Source: CBDCCT01 sp965214995 (GTDB taxonomy: Bacteria > Deinococcota > Deinococci > Deinococcales > Trueperaceae). Taken from it: DNA of 64,000 bases. Shown piece by piece: positions 34,030 through 42,021 of the stretch. The stretch lies in the NCBI GenBank assembly GCA_965214995.1, contig CBDCCT010000002.1:5270001-5334000 (forward strand), given 5' to 3'. Numbering within the stretch: position 1 is the stretch's first letter; each line of letters starts with the position of its first letter. The notes under the pieces were generated by a model, which was not told the origin of the DNA, did no database searches, and worked only from the letters and a program-made list of their open reading frames with translations. Both the position numbers and the translations under genes were made by a program.

Positions 34030-34064
34030 CCCTGACCCCAACATGGTCAGGGATTTTTGTTTTT
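34030..34064 (+). terminator. Rho-independent terminator or attenuator upstream of leuS
   Basis: CCCTGACC and GGTCAGGG form an 8-pair stem with a 7-base loop, followed by ATTTTTGTTTTT. It is 70 bases before leuS. It could end the preceding transcript or act as an attenuator of leuS. I looked for the T-box core sequence (GGNACCGCG type) in the leader and did not find a convincing copy. Confidence 0.75.
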
Positions 34065-34135
34065 GGACCCTTTGCGGTTGGTCTTTTCCTGTTAGCATAA
34101 AGTCAAAAGCCGACCCCTTTTAGAAGGAGACCCCC

Positions 34136-36658
34136 ATGTCCGACGCCGTCACCGAAAAACCTGTTTACAAATCCGAACGTTACAACCCGAGCGAGCTCGA
34201 GCCCGAGTGGCAAAAGAAGTGGGCGGAGAGCGGCTTGTACGAGACAAACTTGCGCGACACCAGCAAGCCCAAGTATTACCACCTGACCATGTACCCCTAC
34301 CCCTCCGGCGACCTGCACGTCGGGCACTGGTACGCCTTCGCGGTTCCCGACGCGTTCGCACGGTTTCAGCGGATGCGGGGGTACAACGTCTTTTACCCGA
34401 TGGGCTTCGACGCCTTTGGGCTGCCCGCCGAGAACGCCGCCATCAAGGCCGCGAACGAGGGCCGGAGCGTTCACCCGGCGGCCCTCACCTACAGCCAAAT
34501 CGCGCACATGGAAACGCAGTTCAAACAGATGGGCGCGATGTTCGATTGGTCCAAAGAGGTTGTCACCTGCGACCCCGACTACTACCGCTGGAACCAATGG
34601 TTCTTTATCCAGATGTTCAAAAAAGGTCTGGCCTACCGCAAGGAGTCGTTCGTCAACTGGGACCCGGTGGACAAGACGGTGCTGGCGAACGAGCAGGTGA
34701 TTGACGGGCGCGGCGACCGGAGCGGCGCGTTGGTCGAGCGGCGGCTGATGCCGCAGTGGCACTTCAAGATTACCGACTACGCCGAGGAACTGCTCAGTTT
34801 CGAGGGTCTGGACTGGCCTGAACGCGTGAGACTCATGCAGACGAACTGGATTGGCCGCTCCGAGGGGGCTGAGGTAACATTCAAGAGCGAAGCGGGCGAC
34901 GACATCGTTGTCTTCACCACCCGCCCTGACACGCTTTGGGGCGCAACATTCATGGTGTTAGCGCCCGAGCATCCGTTGGTCGAAAAGCTGACGACGCCGG
35001 AGCATAAAGAGGCAGTCGAGGCTTATGTCAAGCGCGCCTCACATATGAGCGAAATCGAGCGACAGGCGGAGGGTAAGGAGAAGACGGGCGAGTTTATTGG
35101 CGCGTACGCCGTCAATCCCGTGAACAGTGAACGCATCCCCATCTGGATTGCCGATTACGTGATGATGGGCTACGGGACGGGCGCGATTATGGCGGTGCCC
35201 TTTGGCGACCAGCGCGACTTCGAGTTCGCGCGGAAGTTCGGCCTGGACATCGTCCCGGTAGTGCAGCCCGAGGGGGAAGAAGCCTTTGACGCGGACACGA
35301 TGACCGAGGCATACGCGGGCCCCGGCGTGCTCATTAACAGTGGGCCAATTAATGGCAAGCTCAACAACGGTGAGAAGGGGCGCAAGAACCCGGCGATTGC
35401 GGCGGCGATTGATTATTTGGAAGAACGCGGCGCGGGTGAGGGCCGGGTCATCTACCGCTTGCGCGACTGGCTCATCTCGAGACAACGTTACTGGGGCACG
35501 CCCATCCCGATGCTCTACTGCGACGAATGCGGCATCGTGCCCGAGCGGGAGGAAAATTTACCCGTCAAGCTGCCTGAAGATGTCGAGTTCATGCCCACGG
35601 GCGAATCGCCGCTGAAGCACCACGAGAGCTTTTTGAACGCGACCTGCCCCGAGTGTGGGGGTCCCGCGACGCGCGAGACGGACACGATGGACACCTTTAT
35701 GGATTCGTCGTGGTACTGGTTCCGTTATTTATCGCCACACAAAGACGACGCGCCCATCGACAAGAGATTAGTCGAGGCGTGGACGCCCGTCGACACCTAC
35801 ACGGGCGGCATCGAGCACGCGATTTTGCACCTCCTGTACGCGCGCTTTTTCACCAAGGTGATGCGCGATTTGGGTCTCATAGAGACGAGCGAGCCCTTTT
35901 TGCAACTGCGCAACCAGGGCATGATTTTGGGCGAGGACAACGAGAAGATGTCCAAATCGCGGGGCAACGTCGTCAACCCGGACCAGTTGGTCTCGGAATA
36001 TGGCGCGGACGCGGTGCGCGCGTACCTGATGTTTATCGGCCCCTGGGACCAGGGCGGCCCGTGGAACTATCAGGGCATCGAGGGCGTGACGCGCTTCCTT
36101 AACCGGGTTTGGACGTTGGTGACAGAAGGGGCGGAGGACGCGGGTGGTGCGGTTGACGAGCGGGCGCGCAAGGATTTACGGCGCGCGGTTCATACGGCCA
36201 TTAAAGAGGTGACGGAAGATTTGGAAGGCTTTAGGTTTAACACCGCCGTCGCCGAACTCATGACGCTGGTGAACGCGATGAACAAGGTTAAAAATGGGAG
36301 GATACTCGAGACCCCCGAGTGGCAAGAAGGCGTCCGTTCTCTGACCCTGCTCTTGGCCCCCATCGCCCCCCACTTAGCCGAGGAGCTGTGGCACCGCACA
36401 GGCTTTGATAATTCGGTTCACACCCAAAGCTGGCCTGACTACGACCCCAAGGCGTTAGTGAGCGACACCATTACGATAGCCGTGCAGGTCAACGGCAAGC
36501 GGCGCGGCGAGGTCGAGGTTTCAAAAGACGCCGATAAGGACACCGTGCTGGCCGCCGCCAAAAGCGAGAGCAACGTAGCGCGTTATATAGAGAACGCCGA
36601 CATCGTCCGCGAGATTGTGGTGCCGGGACGGCTGGTCAACCTCGTCGTTAAGGGCTAA
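34136..36658 (+). CDS. leuS: Leucyl-tRNA synthetase
   Basis: Class I synthetase of 840 residues. It has the HIGH-type motif in YPSGDLHVGHW near residue 60, the editing domain (about 220-420, with TTRPDTLWGATFMVLA) containing the conserved threonine-rich site, a zinc-knuckle-like segment YCDECGIV and ATCPECGG, and the KMSKS motif EKMSKSRGN near residue 605. The C-terminal anticodon-binding domain is complete. AGAAGGAGA precedes the ATG. Tandem hairpins follow the stop. Confidence 0.97.
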   Translation: MSDAVTEKPVYKSERYNPSELEPEWQKKWAESGLYETNLRDTSKPKYYHLTMYPYPSGDLHVGHWYAFAVPDAFARFQRMRGYNVFYPMGFDAFGLPAENAAIKAANEGRSVHPAALTYSQIAHMETQFKQMGAMFDWSKEVVTCDPDYYRWNQWFFIQMFKKGLAYRKESFVNWDPVDKTVLANEQVIDGRGDRSGALVERRLMPQWHFKITDYAEELLSFEGLDWPERVRLMQTNWIGRSEGAEVTFKSEAGDDIVVFTTRPDTLWGATFMVLAPEHPLVEKLTTPEHKEAVEAYVKRASHMSEIERQAEGKEKTGEFIGAYAVNPVNSERIPIWIADYVMMGYGTGAIMAVPFGDQRDFEFARKFGLDIVPVVQPEGEEAFDADTMTEAYAGPGVLINSGPINGKLNNGEKGRKNPAIAAAIDYLEERGAGEGRVIYRLRDWLISRQRYWGTPIPMLYCDECGIVPEREENLPVKLPEDVEFMPTGESPLKHHESFLNATCPECGGPATRETDTMDTFMDSSWYWFRYLSPHKDDAPIDKRLVEAWTPVDTYTGGIEHAILHLLYARFFTKVMRDLGLIETSEPFLQLRNQGMILGEDNEKMSKSRGNVVNPDQLVSEYGADAVRAYLMFIGPWDQGGPWNYQGIEGVTRFLNRVWTLVTEGAEDAGGAVDERARKDLRRAVHTAIKEVTEDLEGFRFNTAVAELMTLVNAMNKVKNGRILETPEWQEGVRSLTLLLAPIAPHLAEELWHRTGFDNSVHTQSWPDYDPKALVSDTITIAVQVNGKRRGEVEVSKDADKDTVLAAAKSESNVARYIENADIVREIVVPGRLVNLVVKG

Positions 36659-36669
36659 GTTTCTAGCAC

Positions 36670-36717
36670 CTCTCTCAGTACGAGAGAGCAAGAAGGGGCG
36701 GGCCTCGAGCCTGCCCC
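36670..36717 (+). terminator. Two hairpins after leuS
   Basis: CTCTCTC-agtac-GAGAGAG (7 pairs), then GGGGCGGGC-ctcga-GCCTGCCCC (9 pairs with one G-U). The loop of the second is the common CTCGA word. No long T run follows, so termination is probable but not certain. Confidence 0.45.
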
Positions 36718-36788
36718 GCCAATTTGGGTTAGAAGTCACGGTGCTTGCCCGACATCCTCCGCCCACCTCCCAACGTAGACTGCCCCTC

Positions 36789-37430
36789 ATGACCCGGATT
36801 TTTCGCGCCCGCTCCCGCTTGGCCTCCCTCTCCTTTTGGCGCAGAGTGTTACAACTCAACTTAGGGCTGATGCTCTTCGGCCTCGCCATCGCGCTCATGC
36901 TGGGGGCGGGCATCGGCCTCGACCCCTGGTCGTCGTTTCATCAGGGCCTGAGCGAAAGGACGGGGCTCTCTTTCGGGCGCGTCACGCAAATTATCGGCCT
37001 CTTGCTCATCGCGGTGAGTTACTTTGTGCTGCACGTGAGGATGGGACTCGGCACGGTGCTTAATATGCTGCTGGTGGGGCCGTGGGTGGACTTTTTTCGG
37101 GCTCAACCTTTTGTTCCTCACGCGCAGGGTTACGCGTGGGGGACGGGACAATTCATGCTCGGCGTTCTCTTGCTTGGGCTCTCGAGCGGCCTCTACATCA
37201 CCGCACGCTTCGGCGCGGGGCCGCGCGACAGCTTCGTGCTTGGGCTGTCCGCTTACGTGAAGCGGAGCATCCGCGTGACCCGCAGCGGCATCGAGCTGGG
37301 CGTGCTGGCGCTGGGTTTTCTTCTGGGCGGCTCCCTCGGGCTGGGTACGGTGCTTTTCGCGCTCACCGTGGGCGCGGCGATGCAGTTTTTCCTGCGGCTG
37401 TTCCGGTACGAGGCGGCGGGGGCACATTAG
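36789..37430 (+). CDS. YczE/YitT-like integral membrane protein
   Basis: I use the ATG at 36789 (213 residues). There are five hydrophobic helices. LMLFGLAIALMLGAGIGLDPWSSFHQGLS is the first family block, quoted here as GIGLDPWSSFHQG, and a matching later block reads ITARFGAGPRDSF, so the protein is an internal repeat of the type seen in YczE and YyaS. The function of the family is unknown; some members neighbour lipopeptide regulators. It ends 33 bases before the EVE-domain gene. Confidence 0.8.
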   Translation: MTRIFRARSRLASLSFWRRVLQLNLGLMLFGLAIALMLGAGIGLDPWSSFHQGLSERTGLSFGRVTQIIGLLLIAVSYFVLHVRMGLGTVLNMLLVGPWVDFFRAQPFVPHAQGYAWGTGQFMLGVLLLGLSSGLYITARFGAGPRDSFVLGLSAYVKRSIRVTRSGIELGVLALGFLLGGSLGLGTVLFALTVGAAMQFFLRLFRYEAAGAH

Positions 37431-37463
37431 CCCGCCCACGCGCGTTTGGGGGTAGAATCCACC

Positions 37464-37946
37464 ATGTCCATCCTCACCCGCTACTGGCTGGTCAAGAGCG
37501 AACCGGAGGCGTTTTCTTTTGACGACCTTTTGGAGAGTCCGGGCCAGACAACCGCCTGGGAGGGGGTGCGCAACTTTGAGGCGCGTAACTTCATGCGCGA
37601 CGACATGAGAATTGGGGACCGCGTGCTTTTTTATCACTCGAGCACCCCCCGCCCCGGCGTCGTCGGCGTCGCCGAGGTGGTGAGCCCGCCTCGAGCCGAC
37701 CCCACGCAGTTCGACCCAAATAGCGGCCTTTATGATGAGAGAGCAAGCGAGGAAACGCCGCGCTGGTTTCTGGTGGACATCAAGGCGGTGGAAAAGTTGC
37801 CGCGTACGGTGAGCTTGCGCGAAATTAAAGAGGAGCCGAGTTTAGCCGAGATGAGGCTGGTGGCGCGCGGCAACCGTTTGAGCGTGATGCGCGTTGAAGA
37901 GCGTGAATTTAACAGAATTTTGGATATGGCAAAGGAGACGATATGA
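37464..37946 (+). CDS. EVE-domain protein
   Basis: A 160-residue single-domain protein: YWLVKSEPEAFSFDDL, TAWEGVRNFEARNFMR, GDRVLFYHS, VGVAEVV and WFLVDIKAVE cover the EVE fold, a PUA-like domain that reads modified bases (as in human THYN1). Bacterial forms are linked to modified DNA or RNA sensing. I choose the ATG at 37464; TAGAAT (37453-37458) lies 5 bases before it, so the message may be leaderless. It overlaps the M20 peptidase gene by 4 bases. Confidence 0.92.
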   Translation: MSILTRYWLVKSEPEAFSFDDLLESPGQTTAWEGVRNFEARNFMRDDMRIGDRVLFYHSSTPRPGVVGVAEVVSPPRADPTQFDPNSGLYDERASEETPRWFLVDIKAVEKLPRTVSLREIKEEPSLAEMRLVARGNRLSVMRVEEREFNRILDMAKETI

Positions 37947-39133
37947 GCGTGACGTTAGACCCTATCCGTGAGGCGGCGCAGGAGCTCGAGGCCGAAACCG
38001 TCGAGACGCGGCGCGACTTTCACCGTCACCCCGAAATTGCCTTTGAGGAGGTGCGGACGAGCGGGATTGTGGCCGACAGGCTCGAGTCTTTAGGTTTAGA
38101 GGTGCGCCGCAACGTCGGTCAGACGGGCGTCGTCGGCGTGCTCGAGACGGGCAAGCCGGGCCGGACGGTGCTTGCGAGGGCCGACATGGACGCGCTGCCG
38201 GTTTTTGAAGAGCGCGACAGCGCCTACCGCTCGACGGTGGACGGCAAGATGCACGCCTGCGGTCACGACGGGCACACGGCGGTCCTGCTGAGCGTCGCCA
38301 AGCTCCTGACCGAGCGCAAGGACGACCTTACCGGAAAGGTTGTCTTTATCTTCCAGCCCGCCGAGGAAAAGGTGGGCGGGGCAAAGGCGATGCTTAAAGA
38401 CGGCGCTTTAGACGACTTCACGCCGGACGCCAGCATCGGCCTCCACCTAAGCAGCGAACACCCGACGGGCACCGTGGCCTTGCGCGCGGGTCCCGCGATG
38501 GCGGCGACGGACTCGTTCACCCTCATCGTTCGGGGTCACGGCGGGCACGCGGCCAAGCCGCAGGAGACGGTGGACCCGGTGCTCATCGCCGCGCACATCG
38601 TCGTGGGCCTCCAGAGCCTCGTCTCGCGCGAGACCGACCCCTTAGACCAGGCGGTCATCAGCGTGACGGCGGTTCACGGCGGCACCGCCCACAACATCAT
38701 CCCCGAGAGCGTCGAGTTGAGGGGCACGTTGAGGACTTTTCTAAAGGAAACGCGCTCGAGCTTGCAGGAGAGAATCGAAACCTACGCGCAGGGCGTGGCG
38801 CGGAGTCACCGCGGTGAGGCCGAGCTAACCTGGATAGGCACCTCCCCCGCGGTGGTCAACGACGCAGCCATGACCGAGCGCGTGCGTTCTCTTGCGCGGG
38901 AGGTGGTTGGTGAGGAAAGCGTCTTAGAGCCCAACCCCATCATGGGCGGCGACGACATGGCGCTTTGGCTCGAGGAGGCCCCCGGCTGTTACTTCTTCGT
39001 GGGCGCTCGAGACGAGAGCCGGGGCATCAATAAACCTCATCACCACCCGCAGTTCGACATTGACGAGGCCTCGTTGCCGCTCGCGGTTGAACTCCTCAGT
39101 AAAGGGGTCTTGGATTATTTGGACGGCGGCTAG
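37943..39133 (+). CDS. M20-family amidohydrolase (IAA-amino acid hydrolase/hippuricase type)
   Basis: A metal-dependent amidohydrolase of 396 residues. TRRDFHRHPEIAFEE is the family start, ADMDALPVFEE the first metal site, HACGHDGHTA the Cys/His metal site, FQPAEEKVGGAKAML the catalytic glutamates, and GHGGHAAKPQ the dimerisation-domain histidine. Likely substrates are N-acyl amino acids; the exact one is unknown. It is translationally coupled to the EVE gene. Confidence 0.92.
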   Translation: MSVTLDPIREAAQELEAETVETRRDFHRHPEIAFEEVRTSGIVADRLESLGLEVRRNVGQTGVVGVLETGKPGRTVLARADMDALPVFEERDSAYRSTVDGKMHACGHDGHTAVLLSVAKLLTERKDDLTGKVVFIFQPAEEKVGGAKAMLKDGALDDFTPDASIGLHLSSEHPTGTVALRAGPAMAATDSFTLIVRGHGGHAAKPQETVDPVLIAAHIVVGLQSLVSRETDPLDQAVISVTAVHGGTAHNIIPESVELRGTLRTFLKETRSSLQERIETYAQGVARSHRGEAELTWIGTSPAVVNDAAMTERVRSLAREVVGEESVLEPNPIMGGDDMALWLEEAPGCYFFVGARDESRGINKPHHHPQFDIDEASLPLAVELLSKGVLDYLDGG

Positions 39134-39298
39134 AGGCTGCGAAAAATGGTAGCTGCCGCGCCAAAATTTAGCCTGGCAAAACGCTGTTCACGCCGCCAAA
39201 GCGAAGGCGGTGGGGGCGCTGTGAGCCCCGCGAGGGCGAAAGGCGGGGAGGTCAGCGCGTCATGCCCTGCGAAGGCGTCACTTCTAGGGCGCAAAACT

Positions 39299-39327
39299 TT
39301 GACCTTTGGCGGGAAATACCCTAAGAT
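39299..39327 (+). promoter_or_regulatory. upp: upp promoter
   Basis: TTGACC and TAAGAT with a 17-base spacer, a near-consensus sigma-70 promoter. Transcription would start near 39334, giving a leader of about 69 bases before the upp ATG. Confidence 0.65.
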
Positions 39328-39363
39328 GGGCAGCGATGAGAACCCACGCAACAACAAACGTTC

Positions 39364-39387
39364 CCCGCTCCTCGTGGCGGGTTTTTT
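39364..39387 (+). terminator. upp: Attenuator-like hairpin in the upp leader
   Basis: CCCGC-tcctcgtg-GCGGG followed directly by TTTTTT, ending 15 bases before the upp ATG. A terminator this close, between promoter and start, suggests attenuation of upp, which would fit pyrimidine control. The stem is short (5 pairs), so strength is uncertain. Confidence 0.55.
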
Positions 39388-39402
39388 ATTGGGGGAGCCT
39401 TT

Positions 39403-40041
39403 ATGAATGACGCGCCCATAGTCACCGTTATCGAGCACCCGCTCATCCAGCACAAACTTTCGCTTCTGCGCGATAAAAACACCAACGTCCGCGACTTTCG
39501 CGCGCTCTGTACAGAAGTGAGTATGCTCATGGCTTTTGAGGCGATGCGCGACCTCACCACCGAAGAGGTGACGATAGAGACGCCCGTCGCGCCCGCCAGG
39601 GTCGCCAAGCTGAGCGGCAAGAAGCTCGCGCTTGTGGCTATCTTGCGCGCGGGGCTGGTGATGGTGGACGGGATTTTGAACCTTGTGCCGAGCGCCCGTG
39701 TCGGGCATGTAGGCCTCTACCGCGACCCCAAGACCCTAAAGCCGGTTGAATACTACAAAAAACTACCCTCGGACATCGCCGAGCGCGACGTGTTTCTCTT
39801 GGACCCCATGCTCGCCACGGGCGGCAGCGCGGCGGCAGCGGTAGAAGTCATCAAAGACATGGGAGCAAAAAACGTCAAGCTGCTCTGCATTCTTGGCGCA
39901 CCCGAAGGAATTCATGCTGTACACAACGCGCATCCCGAAGTCGAAATCATCCTGGCTGCCAAAGATGAAAGGCTTAACGACCACGGGTACATCGTGCCTG
40001 GGCTGGGGGACGCGGGTGACAGGATTTACGGCACGCGTTGA
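39403..40041 (+). CDS. upp: Uracil phosphoribosyltransferase
   Basis: Salvages uracil to UMP using PRPP. The 212-residue length is typical. It starts VTVIEHPLIQHKLSLLRDKNT, quoted in part as HPLIQHKLSLLRD, and has the PRPP-loop motif LLDPMLATGGSAAAAV and the uracil-binding end GYIVPGLGDAGDRIYGT. GGGGGAG precedes the ATG by a few bases. The leader has promoter and attenuator-like hairpin. Confidence 0.97.
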   Translation: MNDAPIVTVIEHPLIQHKLSLLRDKNTNVRDFRALCTEVSMLMAFEAMRDLTTEEVTIETPVAPARVAKLSGKKLALVAILRAGLVMVDGILNLVPSARVGHVGLYRDPKTLKPVEYYKKLPSDIAERDVFLLDPMLATGGSAAAAVEVIKDMGAKNVKLLCILGAPEGIHAVHNAHPEVEIILAAKDERLNDHGYIVPGLGDAGDRIYGTR

Positions 40042-40118
40042 GACGGGCTCGAGGCAAATCCGCCAGCCTTGCCCGGGCTTAACTTGTAAGCAACGCTTCA
40101 CTTTCTACGTCGCCCATG

Positions 40119-40148
40119 TTGCTTGTGCACAACCCCACACTGTAGGAT
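40119..40148 (+). promoter_or_regulatory. Promoter of the WecA/TagO-type gene, probably leaderless
   Basis: TTGCTT and TAGGAT with 18 bases between; the -10 box ends 5 bases before the ATG at 40154. No ribosome binding site is seen. Confidence 0.5.
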
Positions 40149-40153
40149 AGGCC

Positions 40154-41242
40154 ATGCGCGAGAACCTGCTGAGCTATTTTCCCATCGCGGCCATCACCTT
40201 TGCGGTGGCCTTTTTCGGCGTGGCCGCGTTCGTGCCGCGGGTGAGGGAGTTCGCTTTCAAGATTGGCGCGGTGCAGCAGGGCGGGGGGCGGCGCGTCCAC
40301 AAGGGGGCGGTGCCCCACATCGGCGGCATCGCCATTTTCGGGGGCTTTCTGCTCGCGTTTTTGGTGGGCAGCCTCGTGCGCCCCGACCTGCTTGACATGT
40401 ACCGGGCGGAACTCCTGGCGGTGCTCCTGGGCGGGGCGCTGATGGCGCTGGTCGGGTTTATCGACGACATGTGGGAGCTGTCAACCGTGGTGCGCCTCGC
40501 CGCGCAGTTTTTGGCGGCGGGCATTCTCGTGGTCAACGGCGTGACGATTGACTTTATTACCAACTATTTTGGGGACGGCACCTATCTCTTTTTCCCCCAG
40601 ACGCTCGCGGTGGTCGTCACGCTGCTGTGGGTCGTCGGGTTTACCAACGCGTTTAATTTTATCGACGGCTTGGACGGGCTTTCGTCGGGTATGGCGGCCA
40701 TCTCGAGCCTAAGCCTCTTAGCCGTGGCCGTACAGTTCGACGACAAGGGCGCGGTGGTCTTGCTCTTAGCGGCGCTCGCGGGCTCGGCGCTCGGCTTTTT
40801 GCGGCACAACTTCAACCCCGCCAAAATCATTATGGGCGACTCCGGCGCGTACATGCTCGGCTACGTGCTCGCGGCGGTGAGCATCTTGGGCGCGCTCAAA
40901 GTGACCGCCGCGGTGACCGTGGCCGCGCCTATCCTCACACTCGCGCTGCCCGTTCTTAACATCACGCAGGTGGTGCTGAGGCGCTTGAAACGCGGCTCGA
41001 GCCCGGCGGCGGCGGCCAACGACCACCTTCACGATATGATTCGCGTGCGGAGCGGGTCGCAGCGCCTCGCGGTGGTGGTGCTCTGGACGGCGACGCTGTG
41101 TTTGGGCGCGCTCGGGATGGTGCTCTCGAGCACCCCGCCTATGCTCATCACGCTGACCCTGGTCGGCACGGTCTTGCTCGTGACCGCAGTGAGCTTTTTG
41201 CGCCTCCACGAAGTCGCCAAGGAGCGGCGCGTGGGTTCGTGA
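40154..41242 (+). CDS. Undecaprenyl-phosphate N-acetylhexosamine-1-phosphate transferase (WecA/TagO type)
   Basis: A 362-residue membrane enzyme with about ten helices that transfers a sugar-1-phosphate to undecaprenyl phosphate, the first step of a cell-surface glycan. The MraY/WecA signatures are present: GGRRVHKGAVPHIGGIAIF near the start, GFIDDMWEL with the aspartates that bind magnesium, FNFIDGLDGLSSG, and FNPAKIIMGDSGAYMLGY. The late basic H-x-x-x-R region (NDHLHDMIRVR) is that of WecA-like members rather than MraY. No other surface-glycan gene is adjacent. Confidence 0.92.
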   Translation: MRENLLSYFPIAAITFAVAFFGVAAFVPRVREFAFKIGAVQQGGGRRVHKGAVPHIGGIAIFGGFLLAFLVGSLVRPDLLDMYRAELLAVLLGGALMALVGFIDDMWELSTVVRLAAQFLAAGILVVNGVTIDFITNYFGDGTYLFFPQTLAVVVTLLWVVGFTNAFNFIDGLDGLSSGMAAISSLSLLAVAVQFDDKGAVVLLLAALAGSALGFLRHNFNPAKIIMGDSGAYMLGYVLAAVSILGALKVTAAVTVAAPILTLALPVLNITQVVLRRLKRGSSPAAAANDHLHDMIRVRSGSQRLAVVVLWTATLCLGALGMVLSSTPPMLITLTLVGTVLLVTAVSFLRLHEVAKERRVGS

Positions 41243-41332
41243 AGGGCGCTTGCGCCGCCTTTGGCGTCCGACTCGAGGCTCACAACAACTTACAAACACG
41301 CATTTTGCCCGCCCGCTTCTGCTGAGGAGACT

Positions 41333-41962
41333 TTACGCCTCCCACGGTGCCAGCGCGACCCTCAGCACCCGGCGCGGCCCGCTGCGTTTCTCGCGGTAAC
41401 GCGCCAGTAAGGCGTTGAGTTCGCCGTTTAGCGCGTTTACGTCTTCGTCACTCAAGTAGTAATCCGTGTCCCACATGGAGATGGCGCCGGAAAGAGAGGA
41501 GGGGTCTGCGTCAAGAGCAGGCACGATGTCGAGGGCCATGAGACCCGACGGGTGAGGAGAGATGACGAGGCCCCAGCTTTCGGCGTGGGCGGCGGCGCGA
41601 CGGTGCGCGCCCACCAAACCTTTGATGAGTCCTGCGCTCCACTGCGCGTCGAAGGTAGCGATAAAGTCCTCGAGCGTCACGTCCCCCGTGCTTTCAAAGG
41701 GCACAAAAAACCTCTCCGCGCTCGCCTGATAGACCTTGAGTGCGCGCCCACGCCGTGGGGTCTCGCGCACGACTTCCAGAAGCCCAAAGTCGCACATTCT
41801 CTTTACAGGATAGTAAAGCGCGGGCGGCTCCAAACGGAGCGCCTCCGCCGCCTCTTTGATGGTGCGCTCGCCAAACAAAAACGGCTTGAGAAAAAACGTG
41901 CGCTCCGGGTCGGTGAGAAAAGCAGTCGCCTTGGGATGGCTGACGATGAGAGTAGAAGTCAT
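41333..41962 (-). CDS. ArsR-like winged-helix regulator
   Basis: A 209-residue protein with an N-terminal winged helix (about residues 15-75): RTIKEAAEALRLEPPALYYPVKRMCDFGLLEVV has the form of an HTH_20/ArsR-type domain. The C-terminal part (LEDFIATFDAQWSAGLIKGL and a YYLSDEDVNALNGELNALLARYRE helix) may bind a ligand or dimerise. It is divergent from the MFS exporter with 59 bases between starts, so it probably controls it. Confidence 0.75.
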   Translation of the reverse strand: MTSTLIVSHPKATAFLTDPERTFFLKPFLFGERTIKEAAEALRLEPPALYYPVKRMCDFGLLEVVRETPRRGRALKVYQASAERFFVPFESTGDVTLEDFIATFDAQWSAGLIKGLVGAHRRAAAHAESWGLVISPHPSGLMALDIVPALDADPSSLSGAISMWDTDYYLSDEDVNALNGELNALLARYREKRSGPRRVLRVALAPWEA

Positions 41963-42021
41963 AGGCGAGTCTACTCGAGCCCACCCCTACCCTTTCAAGT
42001 AGACGCGCTTTAGATTGAGGC

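Noticed and set aside
33930..34135. T-box riboswitch upstream of leuS
   Set aside because: There is a terminator and a GACCGCG word, but the conserved T-box core and a leucine specifier loop are not convincingly present.
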